Below the pieces are notes generated by a model. That model saw nothing but the letters and a program-made list of their open reading frames with translations, made no database searches and was not told the DNA's origin. From Microbacterium sp. SA39 (GTDB lineage: Bacteria; Actinomycetota; Actinomycetes; Actinomycetales; Microbacteriaceae): a stretch of DNA of 64,000 nt. The DNA lies in NCBI RefSeq assembly GCF_000967865.1, contig NZ_JXRU01000032.1, positions 62,001 to 126,000 on the forward strand, written 5' to 3'. Of the stretch, positions 44,159 to 52,518 are shown piece after piece; within the stretch, counting starts at the first letter, position 1, and every line of letters begins with the position of its first letter. The translations under genes were made by a program, and so were the position numbers.

Positions 44159-45427
44159 ATGAAGAAGTCCATCGGATCGGCCGCGGGGATCGCCGCTCTC
44201 GCGCTCATGCTGGCGGGGTGCTCCGGCTCATCGGCAGGCGACGACAAGACGATCGAGCTCTGGACGTCCTGGACCGAGGGCGAAGCCACGGCCACGGCGC
44301 TCGAGCCGCTCATCGAGGAGTGGGCGGAGGAGAACGGGTACACGGTGAACCAGTCGAACTTCACGTATGACCAGATCCGCGAGAAGCTCATCGCCTCCGC
44401 AGCAGGCGGCAACCTGCCGGACGTCGTCTGGGGCCTGCCGGAATACGTCGGTGAGTTCGGCAAGCTGGGCATCCTCGCTGACGTCTCCGATGCCTGGGGT
44501 GGCTGGGAGGACGCGTCCGATGTGAGTGATGCGGTGCGCGAGTCCATGACGGTGGACGGTCAGATCGTGGGCTTCCCCTACGAGACGACCGCGCGTGCCT
44601 ACCTCGTGCACGACGAGCTCCTCGGCAAGGCGGGCGTCGAGGTCCCCGAGACCTGGGACGACGTGCTCGCCGTGGGCTCGAGCGTGGAGGACGCGACGGG
44701 AAGCTCGTTCTACGGGTTGACCGGCGCCGGCGTGCGCGAACCGCAGGAGCTGCTGGTGTACCTCGCACAGTACGGCCTCTCGATCGCCGAGGAGCAGGAG
44801 GGCGGCGGCTACCGCAACACCTGGAACGACGACCCGAAGCAGCTGGCTGACGCGACGAAGGTCTTCCAGTACTACATCGATCTGCTCGACAGCGGAGCCG
44901 TGAACCCCAACTCCCCGACCTACGGCTGGGAGGACACCGACGAGAACTTCGCCACGGGTCTCACCGCCAGCTTCGTGACGGGCAACTGGCTGGCCGAGAG
45001 GGAGAAGACCAACGCCGACACGATGGCGGACGTCAGCATCCATCCGATCCCGTCCCCGGCCGACGGCGAGCCGTCGACGTACATCGAGTCCAAGCCGATC
45101 TTCGTGATGGCCGGCTCCGACAGTCTCGAGGCGTCCACCGAACTCGCCGAGCAGTTCGCGAGCGAGGACTGGCAGTCGGCGGCGTTCGCCGACCGCTCGG
45201 CCCTGAGCACAGTGACCACGGACACCAAGTGGAACAAGGACTTCGCCGCCCTCATCGACACCGGCGTGACGTACCCGCCGATCTCCCTGGGTGAGGTAAC
45301 CCAGCACATGATCGACGCGGTCGCGATGGTGCTGCAGAGCGGCGACTCCGCCGAGGAAGCGGCGATCTGGCTCAGCGACTCGGTGAACCAGGCGCTGGAG
45401 AACTCCGGCGACGCCGGCGGCGAGTGA
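44159..45427 (+). CDS. CUT1 sugar-binding lipoprotein (alpha-galactoside importer)
   Basis: 422 aa. Signal peptide MKKSIGSAAGIAALALM with lipobox LAGC. The mature protein is SBP_bac_1: IELWTSWTEGEATATALEPL, AAGGNLPDVVWGLPEYVG and FATGLTASFVTGNWL. It probably binds raffinose, melibiose or stachyose, judged from the divergent alpha-galactosidase. The open frame reaches back to 43592, inside the alpha-galactosidase gene, but ATG 44159 is the only start that gives a signal peptide, and GAGAGGG stands 8 nt before it. Confidence 0.9.
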   Translation: MKKSIGSAAGIAALALMLAGCSGSSAGDDKTIELWTSWTEGEATATALEPLIEEWAEENGYTVNQSNFTYDQIREKLIASAAGGNLPDVVWGLPEYVGEFGKLGILADVSDAWGGWEDASDVSDAVRESMTVDGQIVGFPYETTARAYLVHDELLGKAGVEVPETWDDVLAVGSSVEDATGSSFYGLTGAGVREPQELLVYLAQYGLSIAEEQEGGGYRNTWNDDPKQLADATKVFQYYIDLLDSGAVNPNSPTYGWEDTDENFATGLTASFVTGNWLAEREKTNADTMADVSIHPIPSPADGEPSTYIESKPIFVMAGSDSLEASTELAEQFASEDWQSAAFADRSALSTVTTDTKWNKDFAALIDTGVTYPPISLGEVTQHMIDAVAMVLQSGDSAEEAAIWLSDSVNQALENSGDAGGE

Positions 45428-45453
45428 ACGTCTGACGGCGGAGGGAGTACTCG

Positions 45454-46389
45454 ATGAGCATCGGCGAGAAGTCCGATACGGCGACGGCGAGCGGAGGATC
45501 GCGACGTCGCGCGAACCTGCGGTTCACGATCCTCGCGCTGAGCCCGGCGTGGCTGTTCCTCGCCGTGCTCATCGGGTACCCCCTGTTCAAGGTCCTGACC
45601 GACGCCTTCCAGAAGGCGCACCTGGTCAATCCATCTGTCGGAGGATTCGTCGGCGTCGACAACTTCGACAAGGTGATCGCGGATCCGCATTTCTTCCCCG
45701 CCGTCGGTAACACGGTCGCGTGGACCGTGGGTTCCGTGATCGGAGAGTTCGTGATCGGGCTCGCGGCGGCGGTGCTGCTCAACCGCAGACTTCGCGGGCA
45801 GGGATTCTTCCGCGTCATCACGTTCATCCCTTGGCTCGTGCCGATCATCGTCGCCGGCATGACGTGGGAGTGGATGCTCAATCCGGACTTCGGGATCGTC
45901 AACGCGATGCTCACCGGCTCGGGTCTGGTCGACAGCCCGATCAACTTCCTGGGCGACCCGGCGTGGGCCATGCCGACCGTGATCTTCGTGAACGTCTGGC
46001 GCAGCTTCCCCTATTACACGATCTCGTTCCTCGCTGCGATGCAGGCGATCCCGGACGAGCTCTATGAGGCGGCCAGGCTCGATGGTGCCAGTGCCTGGCG
46101 GTGCTTCTGGAGCGTCACGATGCCCCAGCTGCGCAGCGTCTCGCTGATCATCGTGTTCATCCACCTCATCTGGACGGCGGTGAACTTCGACTTCATCTGG
46201 GTGATGACCCAGGGAGGACCGAACTACGCGACCATGACGCTCCCGATCCTCATCTACCGGTACTCCTTGCAGCAGTTCGATGTCGGAGCGGCCTCGGCTC
46301 TCTCGACGCTGATGCTCATCGGCACGTCGCTCATCTTCGTCGTCTACTACCGCTTCCGCCGCAAGCTGAGCGAAGAGATCGTGGGTTGA
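45454..46389 (+). CDS. CUT1 sugar ABC transporter permease, MalF-like
   Basis: 311 aa, six predicted membrane helices. LSPAWLFLAVLIGYPLFKVL is the first segment; the EAA loop is YEAARLDGASAWRCFWSVTM. It pairs with the next permease. GGAGGGAG precedes the ATG. The operon lacks an ATPase gene, so a shared MsiK-like ATPase encoded elsewhere is expected, as in many actinobacterial CUT1 importers. Confidence 0.92.
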   Translation: MSIGEKSDTATASGGSRRRANLRFTILALSPAWLFLAVLIGYPLFKVLTDAFQKAHLVNPSVGGFVGVDNFDKVIADPHFFPAVGNTVAWTVGSVIGEFVIGLAAAVLLNRRLRGQGFFRVITFIPWLVPIIVAGMTWEWMLNPDFGIVNAMLTGSGLVDSPINFLGDPAWAMPTVIFVNVWRSFPYYTISFLAAMQAIPDELYEAARLDGASAWRCFWSVTMPQLRSVSLIIVFIHLIWTAVNFDFIWVMTQGGPNYATMTLPILIYRYSLQQFDVGAASALSTLMLIGTSLIFVVYYRFRRKLSEEIVG

Positions 46390-46394
46390 TACCG

Positions 46395-47237
46395 ATGTCG
46401 CACATCACTCGTCGCCGTCTCGGCAATGCCGTCTCGTATGTTCTGCTCGTACTCCTGGCCGTCTACACGCTCTTCCCGTTCGTCTGGATGCTGATCTCGT
46501 CGCTCAAGCCGCGCGAGGAGATCCGGGTCCGCACTCCCTCGTTCTGGATCGATGCACCGACGCTGGACAACTTCGTCAGCGTCCTGGGAAAGAATCACTT
46601 CCTGCAGTACGTGGGGAACAGTCTCGTCGTGTCACTCGCTGCCTGCGCACTGTCTCTGACGATCTCGCTGTTCGCGGGGTACATCTTCAGCCGCCGCTAC
46701 CGCAGCCGCGTTGTGCAGGGCACCAACTTCGTCATGCTCGTCTCCCAGATGATCCCGGGCGTGCTGCTCCTGGTCCCGCTCTACATCACGATGCGCAATC
46801 TGCAGCTGCTCGACACCCAGTGGTCGCTGATCCTCGCTTACACGACGTTCGTGATTCCGCTGAGCACGTTCATGCTCGCCAGCGCCTACGACAGCATCCC
46901 GATGTCGCTCGAAGAGGCCGCGGAGATCGATGGCGCCGGCAGGCTTCGGACCCTGGTCAGCGTCGTGCTGCCCGTCATGGTCCCGAGCATCGTGTCGGTC
47001 GGACTGTACGCATTCATCACGGCGTGGAACGAGTTCATGTTCGGCTACATCTTCATCTCGTCCGACTCCATGCGCACGATCACGCCCGCGCTGATGCTCT
47101 TCAAGGGAGCGAACTCGATCGACTGGGGCGGCCTCATGGCGGGATCGGTCATCGCCGTGCTGCCCGTCGCACTGATCTTCCTCTTCCTTCAGCGCTTCTT
47201 CATCGCCGGTCTGATGAGTGGGGCGGTCAAGGGATGA
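46395..47237 (+). CDS. CUT1 sugar ABC transporter permease, MalG-like
   Basis: 280 aa, six helices. YTLFPFVWMLISSLKPREEI near the N-terminus and EAA loop LEEAAEIDGAGRLRTLVSVV are typical; the C-terminus ends in FFIAGLMSGAVKG, the family signature. The start is ATG 46395, 5 nt after the upstream permease stop with no strong Shine-Dalgarno, so it is probably coupled. Confidence 0.92.
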   Translation: MSHITRRRLGNAVSYVLLVLLAVYTLFPFVWMLISSLKPREEIRVRTPSFWIDAPTLDNFVSVLGKNHFLQYVGNSLVVSLAACALSLTISLFAGYIFSRRYRSRVVQGTNFVMLVSQMIPGVLLLVPLYITMRNLQLLDTQWSLILAYTTFVIPLSTFMLASAYDSIPMSLEEAAEIDGAGRLRTLVSVVLPVMVPSIVSVGLYAFITAWNEFMFGYIFISSDSMRTITPALMLFKGANSIDWGGLMAGSVIAVLPVALIFLFLQRFFIAGLMSGAVKG

Positions 47238-47298
47238 GGGCGACACGGCGCGCATCGATGCTCGAGATCGCGCGAGCCACGGACCCTAGACTGCTCAC

Positions 47299-48345
47299 GT
47301 GAACGGGTTCCCGCAGCGGCCGACGCTCGCCGATGTCGCGGCGGAGGCAGGAGTGTCCACCGTCACGGTTTCGCGCGTCGTCGAGGGGTCCGACAAGGTG
47401 GCGCCGAAGACGCGCGACCGCGTTCAGCAGGCGATGTCGCGTATCGGCTACTTCGGCAACGCTGCCGCCAGCAACCTCGTGTCGGGCCGTGCATCCACCA
47501 TCGGGATCATCACCTCGAACACCGCCGACTACGGGTACGCCGCCACGATCCGAGGCATCGAGGCGAGCGCCCGGGAGCACGACATGGCCGTGCTCATCGC
47601 CGTCATCGAGGGAACCTCAGATGCCGACATCCGCAAGGCCGTGGGGACAGTCGCCTCCCACGCCGTTGCGGGAGTAATCGTGATCGATTTCGACTCCGCC
47701 GGGCACACCATCCTTCCCGCCCTCCCCGCCTACCTTCCGGTCGTCTCCACGAACTCTCCGAGCGAGGACATCGGCGGCGGGCGCCCGTACGTGTCGATGG
47801 ACGAGTACGAGGGTGGGGCGATGATGGCGGAGCACCTCATCGCGGAGGGGCATCGCTCGATCTTCATCCTCGCTCCGCCCGACAAGCGGCCGGTGGAGCG
47901 ACGCTCGCTCGGGATCCTCGATGCGCTGACGGCGGCTCGGCTGCCGCACTATCCGGTGGTGCGATGTGCTGACTGGCAGCCCCGGTCCGGGTACGACGGT
48001 GCGCTGGAGCTGCTCGAGCAATACGGGGAGCAGGTCACGGCGATCGCATGCGGAAACGACGAGATCGCGCTGGGAGCGATTCGAGCCGTGCTCGATCGCG
48101 GACTGCGTGTTCCGGAGGACATCTCCATCACCGGCTTCGACGACCATCCGCTCGCAGCCTTCGCCGTGCCCCCGCTCACGACGATCCGCCAGGACTTCAC
48201 CTCACTCGGGAGGCTGTCCTTCACTCTTCTGGATGCTCTCATCGCGGGCAGCGAACCGCACGGCGACCAGCGGATCGCGCCGGAGCTGATCGTTCGGGGG
48301 TCCGTCGCCGCCCCGAACTCCGCGCGAGGGCTCGCGATCCGCTGA
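47299..48345 (+). CDS. LacI family transcriptional regulator (alpha-galactoside genes)
   Basis: 348 aa. HTH LADVAAEAGVSTVTVSRVVE at about residues 8-27; effector domain with CGNDEIALGAIRAVLDRGLR and GFDDHPLAAFAVPPLTTIRQ. Its position after the importer suggests it controls the divergent alpha-galactosidase/importer region. GTG start with TAGACT (47287-47292) ending 6 nt before it, so it has its own leaderless promoter. Confidence 0.9.
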   Translation: MNGFPQRPTLADVAAEAGVSTVTVSRVVEGSDKVAPKTRDRVQQAMSRIGYFGNAAASNLVSGRASTIGIITSNTADYGYAATIRGIEASAREHDMAVLIAVIEGTSDADIRKAVGTVASHAVAGVIVIDFDSAGHTILPALPAYLPVVSTNSPSEDIGGGRPYVSMDEYEGGAMMAEHLIAEGHRSIFILAPPDKRPVERRSLGILDALTAARLPHYPVVRCADWQPRSGYDGALELLEQYGEQVTAIACGNDEIALGAIRAVLDRGLRVPEDISITGFDDHPLAAFAVPPLTTIRQDFTSLGRLSFTLLDALIAGSEPHGDQRIAPELIVRGSVAAPNSARGLAIR

Positions 48346-48447
48346 CAGCAGCTTTCCCGCGCTGTGACGTCGTGTGACGGCACGATTCCGCGCGCGCGGG
48401 CGTCCCTGCCTAACGTATTCGAGTCCCCCAAGAGAGGAACCCTTCCC

Positions 48448-49359
48448 ATGTCACGTCGTACCACGTCCGTCATCGCCGCGCTCGCCGCGGTCCCGCTCTT
48501 CGTCGTGCTCGCCGGATGCGCCACCGCATCGTCCGACGCCGGCTCCGACGGCGGTGGATCCACCGAGAACGAGGTCGTCAAGATCGGCATCGTCGGCAAG
48601 GGCGACGCGCAGTGGGAGCCGTTCGTCGCGGCAGCCGCCGAGGAGAACATCACGGTCGAGCTCGTCGACTTCGGCTCCTACGAGCAGCCGAACCCGGCGC
48701 TCACCGAGGGCGAGGTCGACCTCAACCAGTTCCAGCACATCGTGTATCTCGCGCAGTACAACGTGGCGTCGGGCTCCGACCTGACACCGATCGGGTCGAC
48801 CGCGATCTACCCGCTCGGCCTCTACTCCACGAAGTACGACGACGTGGACGACATCAAGGAAGGCGAGACGGTCGCCGTTCCCGACGACGCATCGAACCAG
48901 GCGCGTGCGCTGCTCGTGCTCCAATCGGCCGGTCTCGTCGAACTCAAGAGCGGCGGCACCATCTTCTCGGATATCGCCGACGTCGACACCGAGAAGTCGA
49001 AGGTCAAAGTTCAGGCGCTGGAGGCTTCGCTGACGCCCACCTCGCTGCCCGATGTGGCGGCTGCCGTCATCAACAACGACTTCGTCGCGGACGCGGGTCT
49101 GTCGTTCGAGGACGCGATCGCGCAGGACGACCCGGAGGACCCGAACGCCCTGCCCTACGTCAACATCTTCGCGTCGCGGGCAGAGGATGCCGACAACGAG
49201 ACGTACCTCAAGCTCGTCGAGATCTTCCAGACGAACGAGGACGTGCAGGCGGGGCTGGCCGAGTCGTCGGGCGACACGTCCGTCTCTCTCGAGGTGCCGG
49301 TGGAGGACCTCGTCGACTCGCTGGCGAAGGTCGAGAAGGACACCGAAGCAAGCAAGTGA
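48448..49359 (+). CDS. metQ: Methionine-binding lipoprotein MetQ (NlpA family)
   Basis: 303 aa. Signal peptide with lipobox VLAGC after a Leu/Val-rich core, then the NlpA fold: KIGIVGKGDAQWEPFVAAAA, VDLNQFQHIVYLAQYN, TAIYPLGLYSTKYDDVDDI and VPDDASNQARALLVLQ. It binds D/L-methionine for MetNI. ATG 48448 follows AGAGAGGAA; the open frame from 48364 has no signal peptide. TAACGT (48411-48416) is a possible -10. A perfect hairpin separates it from metN. Confidence 0.92.
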   Translation: MSRRTTSVIAALAAVPLFVVLAGCATASSDAGSDGGGSTENEVVKIGIVGKGDAQWEPFVAAAAEENITVELVDFGSYEQPNPALTEGEVDLNQFQHIVYLAQYNVASGSDLTPIGSTAIYPLGLYSTKYDDVDDIKEGETVAVPDDASNQARALLVLQSAGLVELKSGGTIFSDIADVDTEKSKVKVQALEASLTPTSLPDVAAAVINNDFVADAGLSFEDAIAQDDPEDPNALPYVNIFASRAEDADNETYLKLVEIFQTNEDVQAGLAESSGDTSVSLEVPVEDLVDSLAKVEKDTEASK

Positions 49360-49390
49360 GCACGGGCGGGAGCGATCCCGCCTGATGCGA

Positions 49391-49426
49391 GAGAATCGGG
49401 TGACGCGTGTGCGTCACCCGATTCTC
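49391..49426 (+). terminator. Perfect 16-bp hairpin between metQ and metN
   Basis: Arms GAGAATCGGGTGACGC and its exact complement enclose a GTGT loop, 31 nt after the metQ stop and 32 nt before metN. ATTCCCCC follows, without a U tract. It may terminate most transcripts so that MetQ exceeds MetNI. Confidence 0.7.
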
Positions 49427-49458
49427 ATTCCCCCGAGAGAACCAGACCGGAGCAGCAC

Positions 49459-50502
49459 ATGCCGATCGTGAGCCTGACCAACGTGTCGAAGGCCTACCCT
49501 TCGCGGAACCCCGGAGACGGTGACATCGTCGCCGTCGACGACGTGACACTCGAGATCGAGAAGGGCGACGTCTTCGGCATCATCGGCTACTCCGGTGCCG
49601 GCAAATCGACGCTCGTGCGCCTGATCAACGCGCTGGAGCCGGCCACGGCGGGCAGCATCCTGGTCGACGGCGTCGACATCACGTCTCTCAAGGAGAGCGA
49701 GCTGCGCCGTATGCGCGGCGGGATCGGCATGATCTTCCAGCAGTTCAACCTGTTCTCCTCGCGCAGCGTCAAGGCGAACATCGCCTACCCGCTGACCCTC
49801 GCCGGGTGGAAGAAGGCCGACATCGAGGCGCGGGTCACCGAGCTGCTGTCGTTCGTCGGCCTGTCCGACAAGGCGAAGGCCTACCCCGAGCAGCTCTCCG
49901 GCGGCCAGAAGCAGCGCGTCGGCATCGCTCGCGCTCTCGCCACAGGGCCGGCGATCCTGCTCGCCGACGAGGCGACCAGCGCGCTCGACCCGCAGACCAC
50001 GCACGAGGTGCTCGACCTGCTCCAGCGCGTCAATAGCGAGCAGGGCGTCACGATCGTCGTCATCACGCACGAGATGGACGTCATCCAGACGATCGCGACC
50101 AAGGTGGCCGTGATGGAACGCGGCCGGGTCATCGAGCAGGGCGACGTCTTCGACGTGTTCTCCGCGCCGCAGAGCCCGGCATCGCAGCGGTTCGTCGGCA
50201 CGGTCGTCAAGGGCATCCCGTCTCCGTCGGAGCTCGCGGTGCTCCGCGAGCGTCACCAGGGCCGCATCGTCACGTTCTCGTTCCGGGACGGCGACTCGTC
50301 GCAGGCGCAGGTGTTCCTCGACCTGGCCGGCGCCGGTCTCGACTTCGAGCTCGTGTTCGGCGGCATCAACGATATCCGCGGACGCGCCTTCGGGCACCTC
50401 ACGCTCGCCATCCGCGGTGAGAGCGCCGCGATCGACCGCGCGTTGGCGGCCATCGCGGAACGCGTCGAAGTCACCGAGATCGCCGGAGAGGAGGCACGCT
50501 GA
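49459..50502 (+). CDS. metN: Methionine ABC transporter ATP-binding protein MetN
   Basis: 347 aa. Walker A GYSGAGKSTLVRLI, signature LSGGQKQRVGIARAL, Walker B ILLADEATSALDPQTTHEVL, then a C-terminal NIL domain (about residues 265-345, IVTFSFRDGDSSQAQVFLDL) that senses methionine and inhibits transport in homologues. The stop overlaps the metI start by one base (TGATG). Confidence 0.94.
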   Translation: MPIVSLTNVSKAYPSRNPGDGDIVAVDDVTLEIEKGDVFGIIGYSGAGKSTLVRLINALEPATAGSILVDGVDITSLKESELRRMRGGIGMIFQQFNLFSSRSVKANIAYPLTLAGWKKADIEARVTELLSFVGLSDKAKAYPEQLSGGQKQRVGIARALATGPAILLADEATSALDPQTTHEVLDLLQRVNSEQGVTIVVITHEMDVIQTIATKVAVMERGRVIEQGDVFDVFSAPQSPASQRFVGTVVKGIPSPSELAVLRERHQGRIVTFSFRDGDSSQAQVFLDLAGAGLDFELVFGGINDIRGRAFGHLTLAIRGESAAIDRALAAIAERVEVTEIAGEEAR

Positions 50503-51161
50503 TGGATCGTCTGATCGAACTGGGCCCGGAGTTCTGGCAAGCCGCCCTCGAGACCCTCTACATGACGTCGTTCGCGCTCGTCCTCGGTGGAGTGCTGGGC
50601 CTCATCATCGGCATCATCCTGTACGTGACGCGGCCGGGTGGACTCGTGCAGAACGCGTTCGTCTCGACGATCGCGAACCTCGCGGTCAACTTCTTCCGCC
50701 CGATCCCGTTCGTGATCTTCATGGCCGTCGCGCAGCCGTTCGCGCGCGCCGTCGTCGGCGTCGGCATCGGCACGACCGCGGGCGCGTTCATCATCGGCCT
50801 CGCGGCGGCGTTCGCCATCGGACGCATCGTCGAGCAGCATCTGGTGTCGGTGTCACCCGGAGTGATCGAGGCCGCACGGTCGATGGGTGCCGGCCCCTGG
50901 CGCATCCTCTTCACCGTGGCGATCCCGGAATCGCTCGGGCCGCTCATCCTCGGGTACACGTTCATCGTCGTCGCCCTGATCGACATGACGGCGATGGCCG
51001 GTCTCATCGGCGGCGGCGGCCTCGGTGCGTTCGCGCAGATCTACGGCTTCCGCCAGTTCGAGCCCGTTGTGATGTGGGCCGCCATCGTGCTGATCGTCGT
51101 GTTCGTGCACCTCGTGCAGCTGGTCGGCACCAAGCTCGCCCGCAAGATCATGCGGCGCTGA
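50502..51161 (+). CDS. metI: Methionine ABC transporter permease MetI
   Basis: 219 aa, five helices. FWQAALETLYMTSFALVLGG is the first segment; EAARSMGAGPWRILFTVAIP is the EAA loop and AMAGLIGGGGLGAFAQIYGF is diagnostic of MetI. Forms the MetNI2-type channel with MetN. The start overlaps the metN stop. Confidence 0.94.
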   Translation: MDRLIELGPEFWQAALETLYMTSFALVLGGVLGLIIGIILYVTRPGGLVQNAFVSTIANLAVNFFRPIPFVIFMAVAQPFARAVVGVGIGTTAGAFIIGLAAAFAIGRIVEQHLVSVSPGVIEAARSMGAGPWRILFTVAIPESLGPLILGYTFIVVALIDMTAMAGLIGGGGLGAFAQIYGFRQFEPVVMWAAIVLIVVFVHLVQLVGTKLARKIMRR

Positions 51162-51165
51162 GTCC

Positions 51166-51540
51166 ATGACGATGGATGTGCGCGTCAGCGCGGAGATGAC
51201 CGAGGTGTCGAACGCCGTGCTCGCCGGGCGCGACGTCGAGGTCTACGACGCCATGATGGACGGCACCGGTCGGCTTCTCGACCTGGTCGAGGTCGGGGTC
51301 GAGGGGGCAGGCGGCGCCTATCTGCTCTGGTCCGAGATCTGCGATCGCTGGGAGCTCGCGGACGGGCCGGAGGCCGTGGCAGCCGTCCCCGCCGAGGCGC
51401 GGGAGGTGGCGAGAGAGTGGCTGGAGATCGACCGTTCCCTAACGCATGAGGTCGAGACATTCTTTGGTCGACGGCTATCGCGCGTCGATGGCAGCGCGAG
51501 CGGTGGCCTCGTCGGTCACCATGATGTCGACCAGGCCTGA
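51166..51540 (+). CDS. Hypothetical protein with an altered C-terminus
   Basis: 124 aa. I do not recognise a family. Residues 1-90 use the codons of the neighbourhood and contain an acidic, Ala/Glu-rich pattern (EVYDAMMDGTGRLLDLVEVG). From about residue 88 the codons become untypical (CTA, TTT, GGT, CGA), and the last 22 codons are antisense to the 3' end of the sorC gene. The frame therefore looks like an older gene whose 3' end was replaced when the neighbouring cluster joined here. It starts 5 nt after metI; a downstream ATG at 51172 is equally possible. Confidence 0.5.
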   Translation: MTMDVRVSAEMTEVSNAVLAGRDVEVYDAMMDGTGRLLDLVEVGVEGAGGAYLLWSEICDRWELADGPEAVAAVPAEAREVAREWLEIDRSLTHEVETFFGRRLSRVDGSASGGLVGHHDVDQA

Positions 51541-52413
51541 ACGCAGGGCCGCGATCACCGCCCGCGTCTTGCCCTCGCCGCCCCCGAGTGCGATCTTCAA
51601 CGGCACACGCCTCAGCTGTTCGGAGCTGATGCCGATCAGCCGTCTGTCCAGGCTGCGGACCTCTTGCCCGTCGGCGTCCAGCAGGGTCGTCCCGAACTCG
51701 GCGACCACTCCCTGAGCCTGCAGTGTATCGATCTCACCAAGTTCTTCGAGTTGCGAGGCGAGCAGCGAGCTGTCCGGCCACCCGCCTACCGTGAGCACGG
51801 CCTTGTCGACCCGGTCCATACGGCTCAGCGCTTTCCGGACGTCCGGCTCGCCGGTGATCGCCGTCCACGACCTCTCGTTCGTGGCGAGAAACGGCGCGTG
51901 GAGCGCGAACATGCGTCCTTTGGCGACGCTGCTGAGACGCATGATGGCGCTGAGGTGCTCTTCCGGTTCGGCCGCAGCGCCTCCTGTCAGCTGCACCACA
52001 TCGCAGTGCGCGGTGCTTTCGAGTCTTTCGCAGCTCTGCAGTATCGTCCGGCCGGGGCCGAGCCCCACGATGTCGTCTTCGTCGATGAGGTCGGCGAGCA
52101 GGTGGGCGGCGGCCGTCGAGATGATCGTTCGCACGTGCACGTCGTCCTGCGTCGGCGACACCACCACGATCGCGACGTTCAGTCCATACGCCGCCGCCAG
52201 CGCCTGCGACAGCTGCGGGTCGATGGGATCCGGCAGGCGCGGAGTGATTTCGATCAGCCCGTCATCGCGAGCACGTTTGATCATCCGGCCGACCATGAAT
52301 CTCGACACCCCGAGCTCCTCGGCCAGGTCGACGGTGGAACGGTCGTATCCGAGATGCTGGATCGCAGCGTATGCGTACACCATCTTGGAGACCATAGGCA
52401 GCTCTCTGCTCAC
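51475..52413 (-). CDS. SorC/DeoR family sugar-binding transcriptional regulator
   Basis: 312 aa. N-terminal HTH AEELGVSRFMVGRMIKRARD, then the sugar-binding domain with VVQLTGGAAAEPEEHLSAI, VGGWPDSSLLAS and KIALGGGEGKTRAVIAALRS. Effectors in this family are usually phosphorylated sugars. It is divergent from a CUT1 importer and dehydrogenase operon and presumably controls it. I place the start at GTG 52413, because TACGAT ends 6 nt before it; the longer frame (ATG 52470) has no support. Its last 66 bp overlap a convergent ORF. Confidence 0.9.
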   Translation of the reverse strand: MSRELPMVSKMVYAYAAIQHLGYDRSTVDLAEELGVSRFMVGRMIKRARDDGLIEITPRLPDPIDPQLSQALAAAYGLNVAIVVVSPTQDDVHVRTIISTAAAHLLADLIDEDDIVGLGPGRTILQSCERLESTAHCDVVQLTGGAAAEPEEHLSAIMRLSSVAKGRMFALHAPFLATNERSWTAITGEPDVRKALSRMDRVDKAVLTVGGWPDSSLLASQLEELGEIDTLQAQGVVAEFGTTLLDADGQEVRSLDRRLIGISSEQLRRVPLKIALGGGEGKTRAVIAALRSGLVDIMVTDEATARAAIDAR

Positions 52414-52419
52414 TCGAGC

Positions 52420-52425
52420 ATCGTA
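52420..52425 (-). promoter_or_regulatory. -10 element TACGAT of the sorC gene
   Basis: On the minus strand TACGAT is followed by GCTCGA and then GTG. The 6-nt spacer makes the GTG the predicted first transcribed codon. Confidence 0.55.
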
Positions 52426-52427
52426 GC

Positions 52428-52441
52428 TGCTCCGTGGAGCA
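52428..52441. promoter_or_regulatory. Inverted repeat TGCTCC-GT-GGAGCA, candidate SorC operator
   Basis: Perfect 6-bp arms with a 2-bp centre lie 2 bp upstream of the sorC -10, in its spacer. A second, weaker inverted repeat (CGCAG/CTGCG, 52473-52490) lies near a possible -10 of the importer gene. SorC binding is inferred from position. Confidence 0.4.
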
Positions 52442-52518
52442 CGAAAAATAGTCTGTCTCCTGTTCCGCACCGCGCAGTATCCCTGCTGCGAGGTGCTTCA
52501 TGGTCCGAAGGAGTACTG

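Noticed and set aside
48346..48447. SAM or other methionine riboswitch before metQ
   Set aside because: The region is only about 100 bp and I could not find the conserved helices of a SAM riboswitch.
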